Shown: positions 33,517 through 42,625, counted from the first letter of the stretch. The stretch is 64,000 nucleotides of DNA from Caulobacter segnis (GCF_029543125.1 NZ_JARQWW010000002.1:310001-374000), one strand, 5' to 3'. Program-made: numbers and translations. Notes: generated from the letters alone by a model not told the origin.

Positions 33517-34827
33517 ATGGGGCCGTTCTACGCCGTTCTGGGCAACAACCTGGTGGCCAACATCGTCAACTTCACGGTGTGGTTCGCCCTGACCTTCTGG
33601 GTTTACCTGGAGACGCGGTCGGTCTTCGCCACCGGCATGATCGCAGGCGTCTATCTGGTGATGACGGCGGCCTCGGGCATCTGGTTCGGCAGCCTGGTGG
33701 ACCACCACAAGAAGAAGACCGCGATGCTGGGATCAAGCCTGGCGTCGCTGGCCCTCTACATCCTGTCGCTGGCGGTCTGCCTGCTGGCGCCGGCGGAGCA
33801 GCTGAAACGGATCGACGGCCCCCTGCTGTGGGCGTTCATCGTGCTGGTGATGATCGGGGTGATCGCCGGCAATGTGCGCGGAATCGCCCTGCCGACCCTG
33901 GTCACGGCTTTGGTGCCGGAAGATAGACGCGACAAGGCCAACGGCTTGGTGGGCATGGTCACGGGCATCGGCTTCCTGACCACCTCGGTGATCAGCGGCT
34001 TTCTGGTGGCGCGCGGCGGCATGGCGGCGGCGCTGGCCTGCGCCATCGTCCTGACCGTGGTCGTGATGGCCCACCTGATCTCGGTGCCGCTGCAGGAGCC
34101 CGAACCGACGACGCCCGCGCCTGAAGACGCAAAGCCTGCCGGGCGCGTGGACCTGATGGGCACGATCAAGGTGGTGGGCGCGGTGCCCGGCCTGTTCGCC
34201 CTGATCTTCTTCGCCGCCATGAACAACCTGCTGGGCGGCGTCTATATGGCGCTGATGGACGCCTATGGCCTGTCGCTGATGCGGGTCGAGGCCTGGGGCG
34301 TGCTCTGGGCGGTGGTGTCCTGCGCCTTCATCCTCAGCGGCGTGCTGATCGCCCGCACCGGCCTGGGCCAGAACCCGCTGCGCACCCTGTTGGTGGTCAA
34401 CCTGATCGCCTGGGCGGTAGCCGCCGTGTTCACCGTGCAGTCGTCCATCCCTTTGCTGGCGGGCGGCTGTTTCATCTGGATGTTCCTCGGCCCCTACGCC
34501 GAGGCGGCGGAGCACACCACGCTGCAGAAGGTGGTGCCGTTTGAGCGCCAGGGCCGGGTGTTCGGCTTCGCCCAGTCCATCGAGCAGGCGGCCTCGCCCG
34601 TCACGGCCTTCCTGATCGGGCCGCTGACCCAATTCGTCTTCGTCCCGCTGATGACCACCGGCGCGGGCGCGGACGCCATCGGCGACTGGTTCGGGCGCGG
34701 CCCTGAGCGGGGCATCGCCATCGTCTTCACCCTCGGCGGGCTATTGGGGGTGGTGATGACGATCCTGGCGTTCAACTCGAAGGCCTATCGTCAGCTATCG
34801 ACGCGCTACGCGGCGGCGCCGGCCTGA
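33517..34827 (+). CDS. MFS transporter of unknown substrate
   Basis: 436 residues with about twelve hydrophobic segments. It starts GPFYAVLGNNLVANIVNFTVWF and has a DHHKKK cytoplasmic loop between helices 2 and 3, and EHTTLQKVVPFERQGRVFG in the second half. The pattern is nearer the drug/siderophore-exporter-like branch of the MFS than the sugar porters, yet the gene is 60 bases after the GH43 xylosidase and ends that run of plus-strand genes. It may import or release an oligosaccharide. ATG at 33517 follows AGGAAAAG. Substrate assignment would be guesswork. Confidence 0.75.
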   Translation: MGPFYAVLGNNLVANIVNFTVWFALTFWVYLETRSVFATGMIAGVYLVMTAASGIWFGSLVDHHKKKTAMLGSSLASLALYILSLAVCLLAPAEQLKRIDGPLLWAFIVLVMIGVIAGNVRGIALPTLVTALVPEDRRDKANGLVGMVTGIGFLTTSVISGFLVARGGMAAALACAIVLTVVVMAHLISVPLQEPEPTTPAPEDAKPAGRVDLMGTIKVVGAVPGLFALIFFAAMNNLLGGVYMALMDAYGLSLMRVEAWGVLWAVVSCAFILSGVLIARTGLGQNPLRTLLVVNLIAWAVAAVFTVQSSIPLLAGGCFIWMFLGPYAEAAEHTTLQKVVPFERQGRVFGFAQSIEQAASPVTAFLIGPLTQFVFVPLMTTGAGADAIGDWFGRGPERGIAIVFTLGGLLGVVMTILAFNSKAYRQLSTRYAAAPA

Positions 34828-34835
34828 ACGATGCT

Positions 34836-34874
34836 GCCGGCCGCAGCTCCCTAGGGAAAGAGCTGTCGGCCGGC
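34836..34874 (+). terminator. Long hairpin after the MFS gene
   Basis: A 14-bp stem with a single bulged base forms between 34836-34849 (GCCGGCCGCAGCTC) and 34860-34874. It starts nine bases after the MFS stop. No T-tract follows, so a rho-assisted or weak terminator is more likely than a strong intrinsic one. Confidence 0.55.
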
Positions 34875-34966
34875 GCCGTTCGGATGTGCTCTAGCAGGTC
34901 CGGAGCGACGAGAAGCTATGTGCGCCTATCAGCGGTTGAACGCCATCTGGTAGAAATACGGGCCGG

Positions 34967-35311
34967 TCAGCCGTTGACGGGAACGATCCTGATCTCCAGC
35001 GCAGCGCCGCCGGCGGCGATCTCGAGCAGGCGGTCGACATTGGGGTGCGCGCCCGGACGTTGGCGGGCGTCGGCCGTGTGCTCGGCGAACACCGCCAAGC
35101 CATGCTCGGCCGCCGCCGCATCCAGCTTGCCGAAGGCACTGCCCAGATGCTGATAGACCGCCACCGAGCCCTTCTTGCCCGGCTGGTTCTCGATGCTGGC
35201 GACCACGGTCCCGGCGGCGTCCACAAGGTCGATGCGCGCCACGCCGTCGATGCCCGGCAACTGTTGCAGGTTCTCAGCGAAGGTCGCGGTCGGTGTGATC
35301 ATCGTCGGCAT
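34967..35311 (-). CDS. Small conserved protein, DUF2322-like
   Basis: 114 residues starting MPTMITPTATFAENL. The pattern ARIDLVDAAGTVVASIENQPGKKGS, then YQHLG, GLAVFAEHTADARQRPGAHPN and LLEIAAGG, resembles what I recall of the DUF2322 family of roughly 100-residue proteins. No signal peptide or membrane segment is visible. The open frame extends upstream to 35581 inside the acetyltransferase gene, but that part is arginine-rich shadow sequence, so I start at 35311; an ATG nine bases later is also possible. Function unknown. Confidence 0.65.
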   Translation of the reverse strand: MPTMITPTATFAENLQQLPGIDGVARIDLVDAAGTVVASIENQPGKKGSVAVYQHLGSAFGKLDAAAAEHGLAVFAEHTADARQRPGAHPNVDRLLEIAAGGAALEIRIVPVNG

Positions 35312-35379
35312 TTTTCTAACTCTTTGGATCTTCGCGGGCGGACGCTTAGCAGTCTCAGTCCGGTGCGGCCATACGCGCG

Positions 35380-36183
35380 CTAGGCGAACCGGCTCTGGAG
35401 CCATTCGACGCCGAAGGCGCAGATCGAGGCGGCGTCGACCAGCACGGCCTCGGCCGCGCCCACCGCGCCCACCGCACCTTGGCCGCCGTCGAGGAAATTG
35501 CGCACGATCCGGGCGAAATAGTCCTCGGCCAGGCCCCCGACGACGGGGTCGCTGGTGTCGAACTCCTCGACCATCCGCCAATGGACTTCGCCCTCCACCG
35601 CGAACGGGACCTCAATGCGGCGCACGCGCTTGCCCGGGATGCGCGCCAGGTGCTCGGCGTGATGCAGGAGGGTCAGGGTGTCGAGCGGCGCACCGACCAT
35701 CAGGACCTTGCCGCCCGCCTCCACCAGCTTGGCGAAGGGCGAGCCCTCGCCATAGCCGTAGTCGAGCGGGTGATCGGCGGTGAGCCATGCGGCCCGGGCG
35801 CCGATCGCGGCGACCGAGGCCCCGGGATTGCCGCTGCGAAGAGCACCGGGTGTGGTGCGGACGAATTCGGCCAGGACGCCGTTCTCGCGGATCGCCCGCG
35901 AGGTTGCGGGATCGAAAGGCGGCACGTGGTCGCGCCAGGCCGGCGGCACGCGCCCCTCGGCATCGACCAGCTCATCGTAGGCGCCGTCCCAGTCCACATA
36001 GGCCATGACCGTCCCGTCCGGCCCCACGGCGTCGCGCAGGGCGCCCACCAGGGCGTCGGGGCCGTGCAACAGGCGGCCGACCTTGCTCATGGCGGCATGG
36101 ACCATGACGAGATCACCGGCCCGCAAGCCCATGGCGTGGAGATCGTCGCGCAGGCGCGCGCGCGTTATGAACTGCGTGGACAT
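35380..36183 (-). CDS. Aminoglycoside 3-N-acetyltransferase family protein
   Basis: 267 residues of the AAC(3) fold, acetyl-CoA dependent. Family landmarks are GDLVMVHAAMSKVG near residue 22, GTVMAYVDWDG, FDPATSRAIRENGVLAE, SGNPGASVAAIG, HPLDYGYGEGSPFAKL and GAPLDTLTLLHHAEHLA with the active-site His. Chromosomal members of this family are widespread and may act on other amines, so resistance should not be assumed. It lies 39 bases beyond the stop of the downstream-facing co-polymerase gene on the same strand. An ATG at 36183 begins MSTQFITRARLRDDL. Confidence 0.85.
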   Translation of the reverse strand: MSTQFITRARLRDDLHAMGLRAGDLVMVHAAMSKVGRLLHGPDALVGALRDAVGPDGTVMAYVDWDGAYDELVDAEGRVPPAWRDHVPPFDPATSRAIRENGVLAEFVRTTPGALRSGNPGASVAAIGARAAWLTADHPLDYGYGEGSPFAKLVEAGGKVLMVGAPLDTLTLLHHAEHLARIPGKRVRRIEVPFAVEGEVHWRMVEEFDTSDPVVGGLAEDYFARIVRNFLDGGQGAVGAVGAAEAVLVDAASICAFGVEWLQSRFA

Positions 36184-36222
36184 CGGGCGATAGCGCTCGG
36201 CGTTTGGGCTGACGTCAAGCCG

Positions 36223-38328
36223 TCAGAGCCATCCGTAGATAAGGCGCGGAATGTAGAAGCGGCGCTTGTTGAGAATGGCGCCGGCCACGTCGGCGCCGGC
36301 GGCGTCCAGCTTGTCGAGCAGGTTGCGCACCACGGCGGCGCGGGTCTGCTCGGCCTCGATCACCACGGCGGTCAGGTCCGCCAAGCCGCTGAGGGTGACG
36401 CCGAGATAGGACTGCTGCAGGGCCGGGGCGGCCATGACCACCAGGTCGAAACTGTTGCGGGCGGCGACGATGGCGTTGGACAGGCGGTCTTCCGATAGGT
36501 CCAGCCCGCGGGTCGAGGCCACATAGAGGCGGCTGGTCCCCACCCGCATGACGCCGCCGGCCGCGTCGGTGGCGGCCAGGGTGGCGCCCTGCGAGCGCAG
36601 ATGGCCGACGACGCCGCCGTTCTCCGGCTCCACGTCCAGCAGCAGGACCCGCTGCTTGCGCTGGGCGGCGGCGATGGCGAAGTCCAGGGCCAGGCTGGCG
36701 GTCCCCTCGCCGGCGTTGGCGGCGATGAACTGCACCAGGGCGTGACGCTCGCGGCCCACGGTGGCCAGGATGCGCATGAGGAAGGCGCTGTCGTCGTGGC
36801 TGAGGAAGACCGGGCGTAGTTGGTCGAGACGAACGTGGGGCGGCGTCTGGCCGTCGAGGGCCGGCGGGGCGGCCAGGGTCGGCAGCTCCAGCTTGGCCTC
36901 CACGTCGGAGGGCGAGATCATCACCTGCGAGAAGGTGGCGGCGATGACGATGCCGGCCGCGGCGCTGACCACGCCGAGCAAGACGCCGATGGCGAGGATG
37001 GTCAGACGGCCGCTGTGCCCGCTGGGGAGAGCCTCCGGCGCCTGGATCATCCGGACGTTGGCGCGCGAGCGGGAGAAGACGCTTTCCAGGCGCGCGTCCT
37101 CGGCCCGCTTGGAGACATCCTGGTAGGCCGCCTCGACCACGCTGCGGTTACGCAGCATCTCACGCCAGACGGGGCCGACGCTCACCAGTTCATCGAGGCG
37201 GGTCTGCGCCTCGGCGAGGCTGCGCTCCAGCCGCTGGCGGCCGACGGACAGGCCGGCGGCCTCGCTCTCATTGGTGGCGAGGGCGGCGTCGAACTGCTGG
37301 CGAAGGGGGTTCACGCCCCGGCGGATGGTCTCCACCTGCTGCTTGGGCGCGGCGGCGATGGCGGCCTGGACGGTGGCGATCTGGGCGTCCAGCTCCTTGA
37401 TGAGCGGGTAGCCGTCCTTGAACTTGGCGGCGGCCTGGCGACGCTGCTCCTGAAGGCGCAGCAAGGTCAGGTTGAGATCCTGGTTGGCCAGGGAGGGACC
37501 GACGTCGGTCTGCAGCTCGATGTCCTGCGGCGCCGCGCCGCTCTTGCCGCGATACTGGCGCGTGCGGGCCTGGGCCGACGCGATCTGCTGGTCGAACTGC
37601 TGGATCTGCGCGGTCAGGCTGGCCTTCTGCGTCTGGGCGTCGACCAGATCCTGCGTGTAGTCGGACAGATTATGTTCGCCCGAGAAGCGCGTGATCCGGC
37701 CTTCGATCTCGTCCAGGCGGCGGCGCAGATCGTCCCGCTGGCCGACGACGGCGTTGATATCGGCCTGGGAGAAGACCTCCAGGCGGCGCTCGCGATAGAG
37801 ATCCAGCAACTTGGCCAGCACCTCGGCGGCGACGCGGGGATCGCCGTTTCGCAGGGAGACCTCGACCACGTTGGACTGCGGCACGGCGGTGACGGCCAGA
37901 TCGCGGCCCAGTTGCTCGGTCGCCTGCTCGATCGCCTTGGGCGTCGGGGCGCTGCCCGGATAGATGCGGGCGATCCCCACCTCCTGCACGGTCCTCTGCC
38001 GCAGTTCGCGCGACTGCAGAATCTCCATCTCGGCATTGACGATCTGGGCGCGGTCGAAGCTGAGGCGGTTGGCGTCGCCGGCCACGCCGCTGCGGAAGGA
38101 GTATTCGCTGCCCAGCAGGATCAGCAGGCGCGACTGGGCGGTGTAGACCGGCTTGGCCAGCACCGCCGCCACCAGAGCCAGCAGCACTGGGACCACGAAG
38201 GCGATGATGGCGATGCGCTTGTAGTAGAAGACAGGCGTGAGGAAGTCGCGCGCGGTCAGGGACACGCGCGCCCGTCTGGGCGGCGCCGCCGAAATCGGCG
38301 GGTCACTCTCCAACGCCACGCTGCTCAT
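36223..38328 (-). CDS. Wzc/GumC-like polysaccharide co-polymerase with degenerate kinase domain
   Basis: 701 residues. A Wzz domain begins with a transmembrane segment near residue 38-60 (IAIIAFVVPVLLALVAAVLA), then a long coiled-coil periplasmic part (about 190-400) and a second membrane segment near 445. The C-terminal cytoplasmic domain (about 525-701) has the BY-kinase/ParA fold, but where a Walker A lysine is expected it reads NAGEGTASLAL, so the Lys is missing; RVLLLDVE would be Walker A'. There is no tyrosine-rich tail. It probably controls chain length and export without kinase activity. I take the ATG at 38328; longer starts run into the divergent promoter. Wza-like gene is divergent. 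Confidence 0.85.
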   Translation of the reverse strand: MSSVALESDPPISAAPPRRARVSLTARDFLTPVFYYKRIAIIAFVVPVLLALVAAVLAKPVYTAQSRLLILLGSEYSFRSGVAGDANRLSFDRAQIVNAEMEILQSRELRQRTVQEVGIARIYPGSAPTPKAIEQATEQLGRDLAVTAVPQSNVVEVSLRNGDPRVAAEVLAKLLDLYRERRLEVFSQADINAVVGQRDDLRRRLDEIEGRITRFSGEHNLSDYTQDLVDAQTQKASLTAQIQQFDQQIASAQARTRQYRGKSGAAPQDIELQTDVGPSLANQDLNLTLLRLQEQRRQAAAKFKDGYPLIKELDAQIATVQAAIAAAPKQQVETIRRGVNPLRQQFDAALATNESEAAGLSVGRQRLERSLAEAQTRLDELVSVGPVWREMLRNRSVVEAAYQDVSKRAEDARLESVFSRSRANVRMIQAPEALPSGHSGRLTILAIGVLLGVVSAAAGIVIAATFSQVMISPSDVEAKLELPTLAAPPALDGQTPPHVRLDQLRPVFLSHDDSAFLMRILATVGRERHALVQFIAANAGEGTASLALDFAIAAAQRKQRVLLLDVEPENGGVVGHLRSQGATLAATDAAGGVMRVGTSRLYVASTRGLDLSEDRLSNAIVAARNSFDLVVMAAPALQQSYLGVTLSGLADLTAVVIEAEQTRAAVVRNLLDKLDAAGADVAGAILNKRRFYIPRLIYGWL

Positions 38329-38410
38329 GGCTGCGCCGTGTCGTCTCCAAAACCACCGCGCGCACATGCGCGGCCTCGTCCAAAAGGCATGCGCCGATAT
38401 GCTTAACGAA

Positions 38411-38438
38411 GCCTGATTTTTTAGGGGTTTAGTCAGGC
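38411..38438. repeat. Inverted repeat between wzc-like and wza-like genes
   Basis: GCCTGA at 38411-38416 and TCAGGC at 38433-38438 flank an AT-rich 16-base centre containing TTTTTTAGGGG. It sits in the 186-base divergent gap and could be an operator or a leader hairpin for the export lipoprotein gene. Confidence 0.35.
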
Positions 38439-38514
38439 GTCCATGGTGGAATGGACGTCTTGTCGCTATGCCGCGAGACGGAACCCGCGCCGCGGCGCAA
38501 CGGGAGGATGAACA

Positions 38515-39243
38515 GTGCGAAGCCTGCGATTTGGCGTGGTCTCGACCCTCTGCATGGCGGCGGCCCTTGTGGTTGGCTGCGCCTCCGGGCCGAAACCCCT
38601 GACCAGGGCGGAGAACCGTGCAGCCTTCGCGGAATGGAACGACGCTGACTATCGCTACCGCGTGGGCGCGGGCGATGAGCTGAGCCTGAATTTCCTGGTC
38701 AATCCCGAGCTGAACGCCCGTCTTGTGGTCGGCCCGGATGGACGCGTCCTTTTGCCTCTGGCCGGTCCGCTGAAGGTTTCGGGCCTGACTTCGGAAGAGG
38801 TGAACACGGCCCTGGCGCGTTCCTATGGCGCGGTGCTGCGCAATCCGCAGGTGGAGGCGCTGGTCACCAGCTACGGCTCGTCGCAGATCTATATCGGGGG
38901 CGAGGTGCGTCTGCCCGGCGTGCATCAGGTCAAGGGCGACCTGAACGCAGCCCAGGCGGTGATGCTGGCGGGCGGCTTCCAGGACACCGCGCGCACCGGC
39001 AAGGTCGTGGTCTTGCGTCAGCGCGTCGGCGACCGCCGCCTGGCCATGCGGGTGGTGGACGTGGCCGACATGCTGAGCACGGCCGACAACAGCCAGAACT
39101 TCCCGCTCCTGCCTGGCGACCTGGTGTTCGTGCCGCGCAGCCGCATCGCGGAGGTCGATCTGTTCGTGGCCCAGTACATCACCGGGGTCCTGCCGTTCAG
39201 CCGCAACTTCAACGTCAACCGCGGCGACGGCGTCGTGAATTGA
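38515..39243 (+). CDS. Polysaccharide export lipoprotein, Wza family
   Basis: 242 residues. A lipoprotein signal ends with LVVGC (lipidated Cys near residue 23). The Poly_export domain (about 45-125) shows YRYRVGAGDELSLNF and GRVLLPLAGPLKVSGLTSEE; one SLBB-like domain follows (YIGGEVRLPGVHQVKG). It is shorter than E. coli Wza and near the size of HfsD-type proteins, so it may lack the extra ring domain or use a partner to cross the outer membrane. GTG at 38515 is chosen because GGGAGGA lies six bases upstream. The flippase gene follows after seven bases. Confidence 0.87.
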   Translation: MRSLRFGVVSTLCMAAALVVGCASGPKPLTRAENRAAFAEWNDADYRYRVGAGDELSLNFLVNPELNARLVVGPDGRVLLPLAGPLKVSGLTSEEVNTALARSYGAVLRNPQVEALVTSYGSSQIYIGGEVRLPGVHQVKGDLNAAQAVMLAGGFQDTARTGKVVVLRQRVGDRRLAMRVVDVADMLSTADNSQNFPLLPGDLVFVPRSRIAEVDLFVAQYITGVLPFSRNFNVNRGDGVVN

Positions 39244-39250
39244 TGGCCCT

Positions 39251-40501
39251 ATGCGCCGCTACCTGACCTCCGCCGTCGAACAGGGCCTGTTCTCGATCCT
39301 GAACCTCGGGGTCAATCTCGTCCTGATCCGGCTGGTGGCGCCGCAGGACTATGGGGTCTTCGTGTTCTGGGGAGCCCTCGGCTACGTCCTGGCCAGCGTG
39401 CAGAACGCGGTGAGCATTTGTCATCTGCAGGTCACGCCGTTCGGGCCGGGCTTCGAGGAGACGCGCGGCCGGATCGAGACGATCATGGCCGGGGTGAACC
39501 TGGTCTTCCTGGCGGCGGTGTGCCTTATCGCCCTGGGCGGGGTCGTGGTGCTGAAGGGGCTGGGCGCCAGCCTCGGCGTCTGGGCCGGGCCCGTCTATCT
39601 GATCGCCTTCCTGGCCCAGCAGTACGGGCGCGCTCTTCGCTTTTCACGCCGGGACGCCACGGGCGCCACGGTGCGCACAGCCGCAGTCCTGGCCCTGGCG
39701 GCCGCCGGGCTGACGACGGCGGCCATAGGGGCCGGCGACAACGGATTGAGCGCGGACAAGGCTCTTATCCTCCTGGCGGCCGCCTATGGCCTGGTGGCGC
39801 TGTGGGGCGTCTGGAGCCCCGGCGCGCTGTCGGCGGTGAAGGGCCTGGCCGCGTCGCTGCGCGCCTATCCGCCCTATGCGCGACAGAGCGGCTGGATTTT
39901 CCTGGGCGCGGCGAGCACCGAGGTGCTGGCGCGGTTCTATGTGTTCGCCGTGGCGGGCACGGCCGGAGCGGTCGCCCTGGCCACCCTGTCGGCGACGCAG
40001 CTTCTGCTGCGCCCGCCGGCGCTGCTGGCGTCATCCTGGGCCATGGCGGCGCGGCCGGACCTGGTGGCGCGGCGGGAGGCGGGCGACGCTGGCGGCCTGG
40101 TGCGGCAGCTGGCCCTGGCGGCCGGCGGCGGCCTGCTGTTGACGGCGCTCTGGACCGCCGGGGTGGCGGCCGCCTGGCCGTTGGTCACCGACCATGTCTT
40201 CGGCGGCAAGTATGCGGGTGAGACGGCGCTGGTCGTGCTGTGGGGCGTGTGCGCCGCCACGACCTTCGTCCAGGTGGTGATCAACACGGGCCTGCAGTCG
40301 ATCAAGGCCTTCAAGGTCCTGGCCCTGGCCAACGCCGGAGCGTCGTTGATCGCCATGGGCGCGATCCTGGCCGGGCTGAAGCTGGCGGGGCCGCCGGGCG
40401 CGGTGCTGGGCACCGTCATCGGTCAGGCGGCCGAGGCGGCGGCCATGGCGATCTTGCTCATCGTCCTTCTAAGGCGTGGTCACGGGACTGCGCCTCGATA
40501 A
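39251..40501 (+). CDS. Polysaccharide flippase, Wzx-like (MATE/MVF superfamily)
   Basis: 416 residues, very hydrophobic, with about twelve predicted membrane helices. The start RRYLTSAVEQGLFSILNLGVNLVLIRLVAPQDYGVFVF is the usual first helix pair of Wzx-type lipid-linked oligosaccharide flippases. It would move undecaprenyl-linked repeat units to the periplasmic face. The ATG at 39251 is seven bases after the Wza-like stop. Its 3' end overlaps the convergent polymerase gene by 44 bases (40458-40501). Confidence 0.82.
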   Translation: MRRYLTSAVEQGLFSILNLGVNLVLIRLVAPQDYGVFVFWGALGYVLASVQNAVSICHLQVTPFGPGFEETRGRIETIMAGVNLVFLAAVCLIALGGVVVLKGLGASLGVWAGPVYLIAFLAQQYGRALRFSRRDATGATVRTAAVLALAAAGLTTAAIGAGDNGLSADKALILLAAAYGLVALWGVWSPGALSAVKGLAASLRAYPPYARQSGWIFLGAASTEVLARFYVFAVAGTAGAVALATLSATQLLLRPPALLASSWAMAARPDLVARREAGDAGGLVRQLALAAGGGLLLTALWTAGVAAAWPLVTDHVFGGKYAGETALVVLWGVCAATTFVQVVINTGLQSIKAFKVLALANAGASLIAMGAILAGLKLAGPPGAVLGTVIGQAAEAAAMAILLIVLLRRGHGTAPR

Positions 40502-41813
40502 GCACGCCCGCGAGCAGCACCAGAAAGCCGAACAGCGAGTTGGCCGTGAAATAGCTGCTCTCCATGAAATTGTGGACGAAGACCGCCACGACGAACACCG
40601 CCAGGAACAGCGGCAGGGCCTCTCCCGGGCGGGCGAAGCGCACCAGGGTCCAGGCCTTGGCGATCCAGCGGAACAGCAGCATCACCCCGCCCGCCAGACC
40701 GATGATCCCCGTGGTCACCATCAGGTCGATATAGCCGTTGTGCGAACCGTTGGTGGCGGCGTCGGGCTGGGCGAACCACAGGTCGGCCTTGAGGCTCGGC
40801 TGGAGGCGCGGATCAATGTCCCAGAAGGATCCGAAACCCAAGCCGCGCCAGGGATGAGCCGCGAACTCGCCCAAGGCGAACTTCCAAACGTCCGTGCGCA
40901 TGGTGAAGGTCACGGTGCGGAACGGTCCCAGGGGATCGGCGCCCATGGCGAGGTTCACGGCCGTCCAGGTGAACACCGCGCCCAGCAGGATGGTGAAGCC
41001 CGCGAGGGCCGCCGACCACATGACGCCGACGCGTCCCCGTGACAGGAAGACCAGCACCGGGGCCGCCGCCAACACCCCCGCCAGGATGATCATGCTGGTC
41101 TTGGACAGGCTGGCCACGAGCAACAGGATCGAAAGCGCAGCGAGGCCTCCCCACAGGATGCGGCCCTTGGCCCGCGTCTGAACGAGAGTCTGGGTCCCGC
41201 AGGCCAGCGTCGAGAAAAGGGCCACCGCCCCAAGGGTGTTCTTGTGGGAATGGATCGCCGCGAGGCCGATCTCGGTCATGGACAGGCCCGGCGCGACGGC
41301 CCAGGAGACCGCGTCAACGATCATCACGAACCCGCCGGTCCCAGCCATCAGGGTCAAGACCCGGCGCCGGTCGCTGATCCCCACCGCGAGGGCGATGCAG
41401 ATGATCAGTCCGACGGCATAGAGAATGAAGCGCCGGTCGGAAGCGGCGGGGTCGAGCGCCCATGTGGTGGTCAGGCCGAACCACACGAAGACGGCGATCA
41501 CCGGCCAGGCCCCGAGCACGACGTCGATCGCACGTCGCCAACGCAACAGAAGGATCGGGCCGCTGAGCGCCATCAATCCCAGCCAGGCGTAGCGGTTCAC
41601 CGGCGACAGCTCGGTGCCTCCAGTGGCCTCGTCGATGTTGAGGCCGCGGGAATAGGGCGAAGCGCCGATCAGGACATAGAGCAGGGTCAGGACCAGGACG
41701 ACGTCGGCCAGCCGCTCCAGCGCACGGGCGATCCACGCCTCTCTGCGCAGGCGGCGTTCGACGAGATTGTCCCGCCAGACACCCGCAGCGATCCTGCCGC
41801 CGAGTTCAGACAT
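40458..41813 (-). CDS. O-antigen ligase/polymerase family membrane protein (Wzy/WaaL-like)
   Basis: 451 residues with about ten to twelve hydrophobic helices. The large periplasmic loop carries HPWRGLGFGSFW and the following SHNGYIDLMVTTGIIGL, the conserved H-N-x-Y/F pattern of the Wzy_C family. It joins repeat units or attaches chains to an acceptor; polymerase is more likely beside a flippase and co-polymerase. The ATG at 41813 (MSELGGRIAAG) precedes the first helix; the longer frame runs through a tandem repeat and the next gene. The 3' end overlaps the flippase gene on the opposite strand. Confidence 0.82.
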   Translation of the reverse strand: MSELGGRIAAGVWRDNLVERRLRREAWIARALERLADVVLVLTLLYVLIGASPYSRGLNIDEATGGTELSPVNRYAWLGLMALSGPILLLRWRRAIDVVLGAWPVIAVFVWFGLTTTWALDPAASDRRFILYAVGLIICIALAVGISDRRRVLTLMAGTGGFVMIVDAVSWAVAPGLSMTEIGLAAIHSHKNTLGAVALFSTLACGTQTLVQTRAKGRILWGGLAALSILLLVASLSKTSMIILAGVLAAAPVLVFLSRGRVGVMWSAALAGFTILLGAVFTWTAVNLAMGADPLGPFRTVTFTMRTDVWKFALGEFAAHPWRGLGFGSFWDIDPRLQPSLKADLWFAQPDAATNGSHNGYIDLMVTTGIIGLAGGVMLLFRWIAKAWTLVRFARPGEALPLFLAVFVVAVFVHNFMESSYFTANSLFGFLVLLAGVLIEAQSRDHALEGR

Positions 41814-41820
41814 GCCCGAT

Positions 41821-41850
41821 CTCAGACAGGAGGGGCTCAGACAGGAGGGG
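41821..41850. repeat. Two tandem 15-bp repeats
   Basis: CTCAGACAGGAGGGG occurs at 41821-41835 and again at 41836-41850, followed by a partial third copy CTCAGGCATGAG that overlaps the stop of the WecG/TagA gene. The repeats fill the 38-base gap before the polymerase gene. Confidence 0.85.
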
Positions 41851-41851
41851 C

Positions 41852-42625
41852 TCAGGCATGAGAAGGCCTGAGCAGCCCCAGCCGCAGGCGGACCGCGTCG
41901 CGCAGCGCAAGGCCCAGGCCGAACATGCCGCGCACCAGGTAGCGCTTCCACAGCCGCTTCGGTTCGGTGGCGAGGCGATAGAGCCAGACCAGGCCGGAGT
42001 GCTCCATCCAGTCGGGCGCCGGGTTTGACGCGCCGGTCAGGACGGTGAGCGAACTGCCGATGCACAGGGCCAGACCGGTGGCCCGACCGTCGGCGGACAG
42101 GCGCTGGCAGAACTTTTCCGACTGGGGCGGTCCCATGGCGACGAAGATGAAGCGCGCCGGATTGGCGGCGACGAAGTCGATGGCGTCGGCCACGGCCTCG
42201 GGCTTGTCGATGAAGCCCATGGGCGGGATGTGCTGCTTCAGATTGGTCAGGCCGTACCGGGCGCGCAGCTCGACGATCATTGGCTCGGTGCCGCCGATGA
42301 CGGTCATCGGAGTGTCCGGCTTGATGACCTCGTCGAACAGGGTGCGGACCACGTAGGCTCCTGGCGCGAAGTGCAGCTGGAGCCCGCCCAGCAGGGCGGC
42401 GCGGCCAAGGATGCGGCTGTCGTTGGTGCTGACGAAGCAGGCGTCGCCGCAGGCGGCGAACTCAGGATCCTTGCGACGCAGGAAGGCGTGCTCGGCGTTC
42501 GGCGTGACGAAGGCCGACAGCGGCGCGCAGGCCGGGCGGTCGGCCAGGGCGCGGACGGACTGCTCCACCGTCATCGGCGTGAAACGAAGACCGGCGAAAC
42601 GGACGGACGGAAACGGCTCGGACAA
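41852..42625 (-). CDS. WecG/TagA/CpsF-family glycosyltransferase
   Basis: 257 residues. The family core shows LSAFVTPNAEHAFLRRKDPEF (with the Thr-Pro-Asn motif), GRAALLGG, PMTVIGGTEPMIVELRARYG, FIFVAMGPPQSEKF and GLVWLYRLATEPKRLWKRY near the C-terminus. Members transfer N-acetyl-mannosamine or related sugars to a lipid-linked acceptor at the inner face of the membrane; the exact sugar here is unknown. No ATG suits the conserved start; the TTG at 42625 gives MSEPFPSVRFAGLRF, which fits the family. The polymerase gene follows on the same strand. Confidence 0.87.
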   Translation of the reverse strand: MSEPFPSVRFAGLRFTPMTVEQSVRALADRPACAPLSAFVTPNAEHAFLRRKDPEFAACGDACFVSTNDSRILGRAALLGGLQLHFAPGAYVVRTLFDEVIKPDTPMTVIGGTEPMIVELRARYGLTNLKQHIPPMGFIDKPEAVADAIDFVAANPARFIFVAMGPPQSEKFCQRLSADGRATGLALCIGSSLTVLTGASNPAPDWMEHSGLVWLYRLATEPKRLWKRYLVRGMFGLGLALRDAVRLRLGLLRPSHA

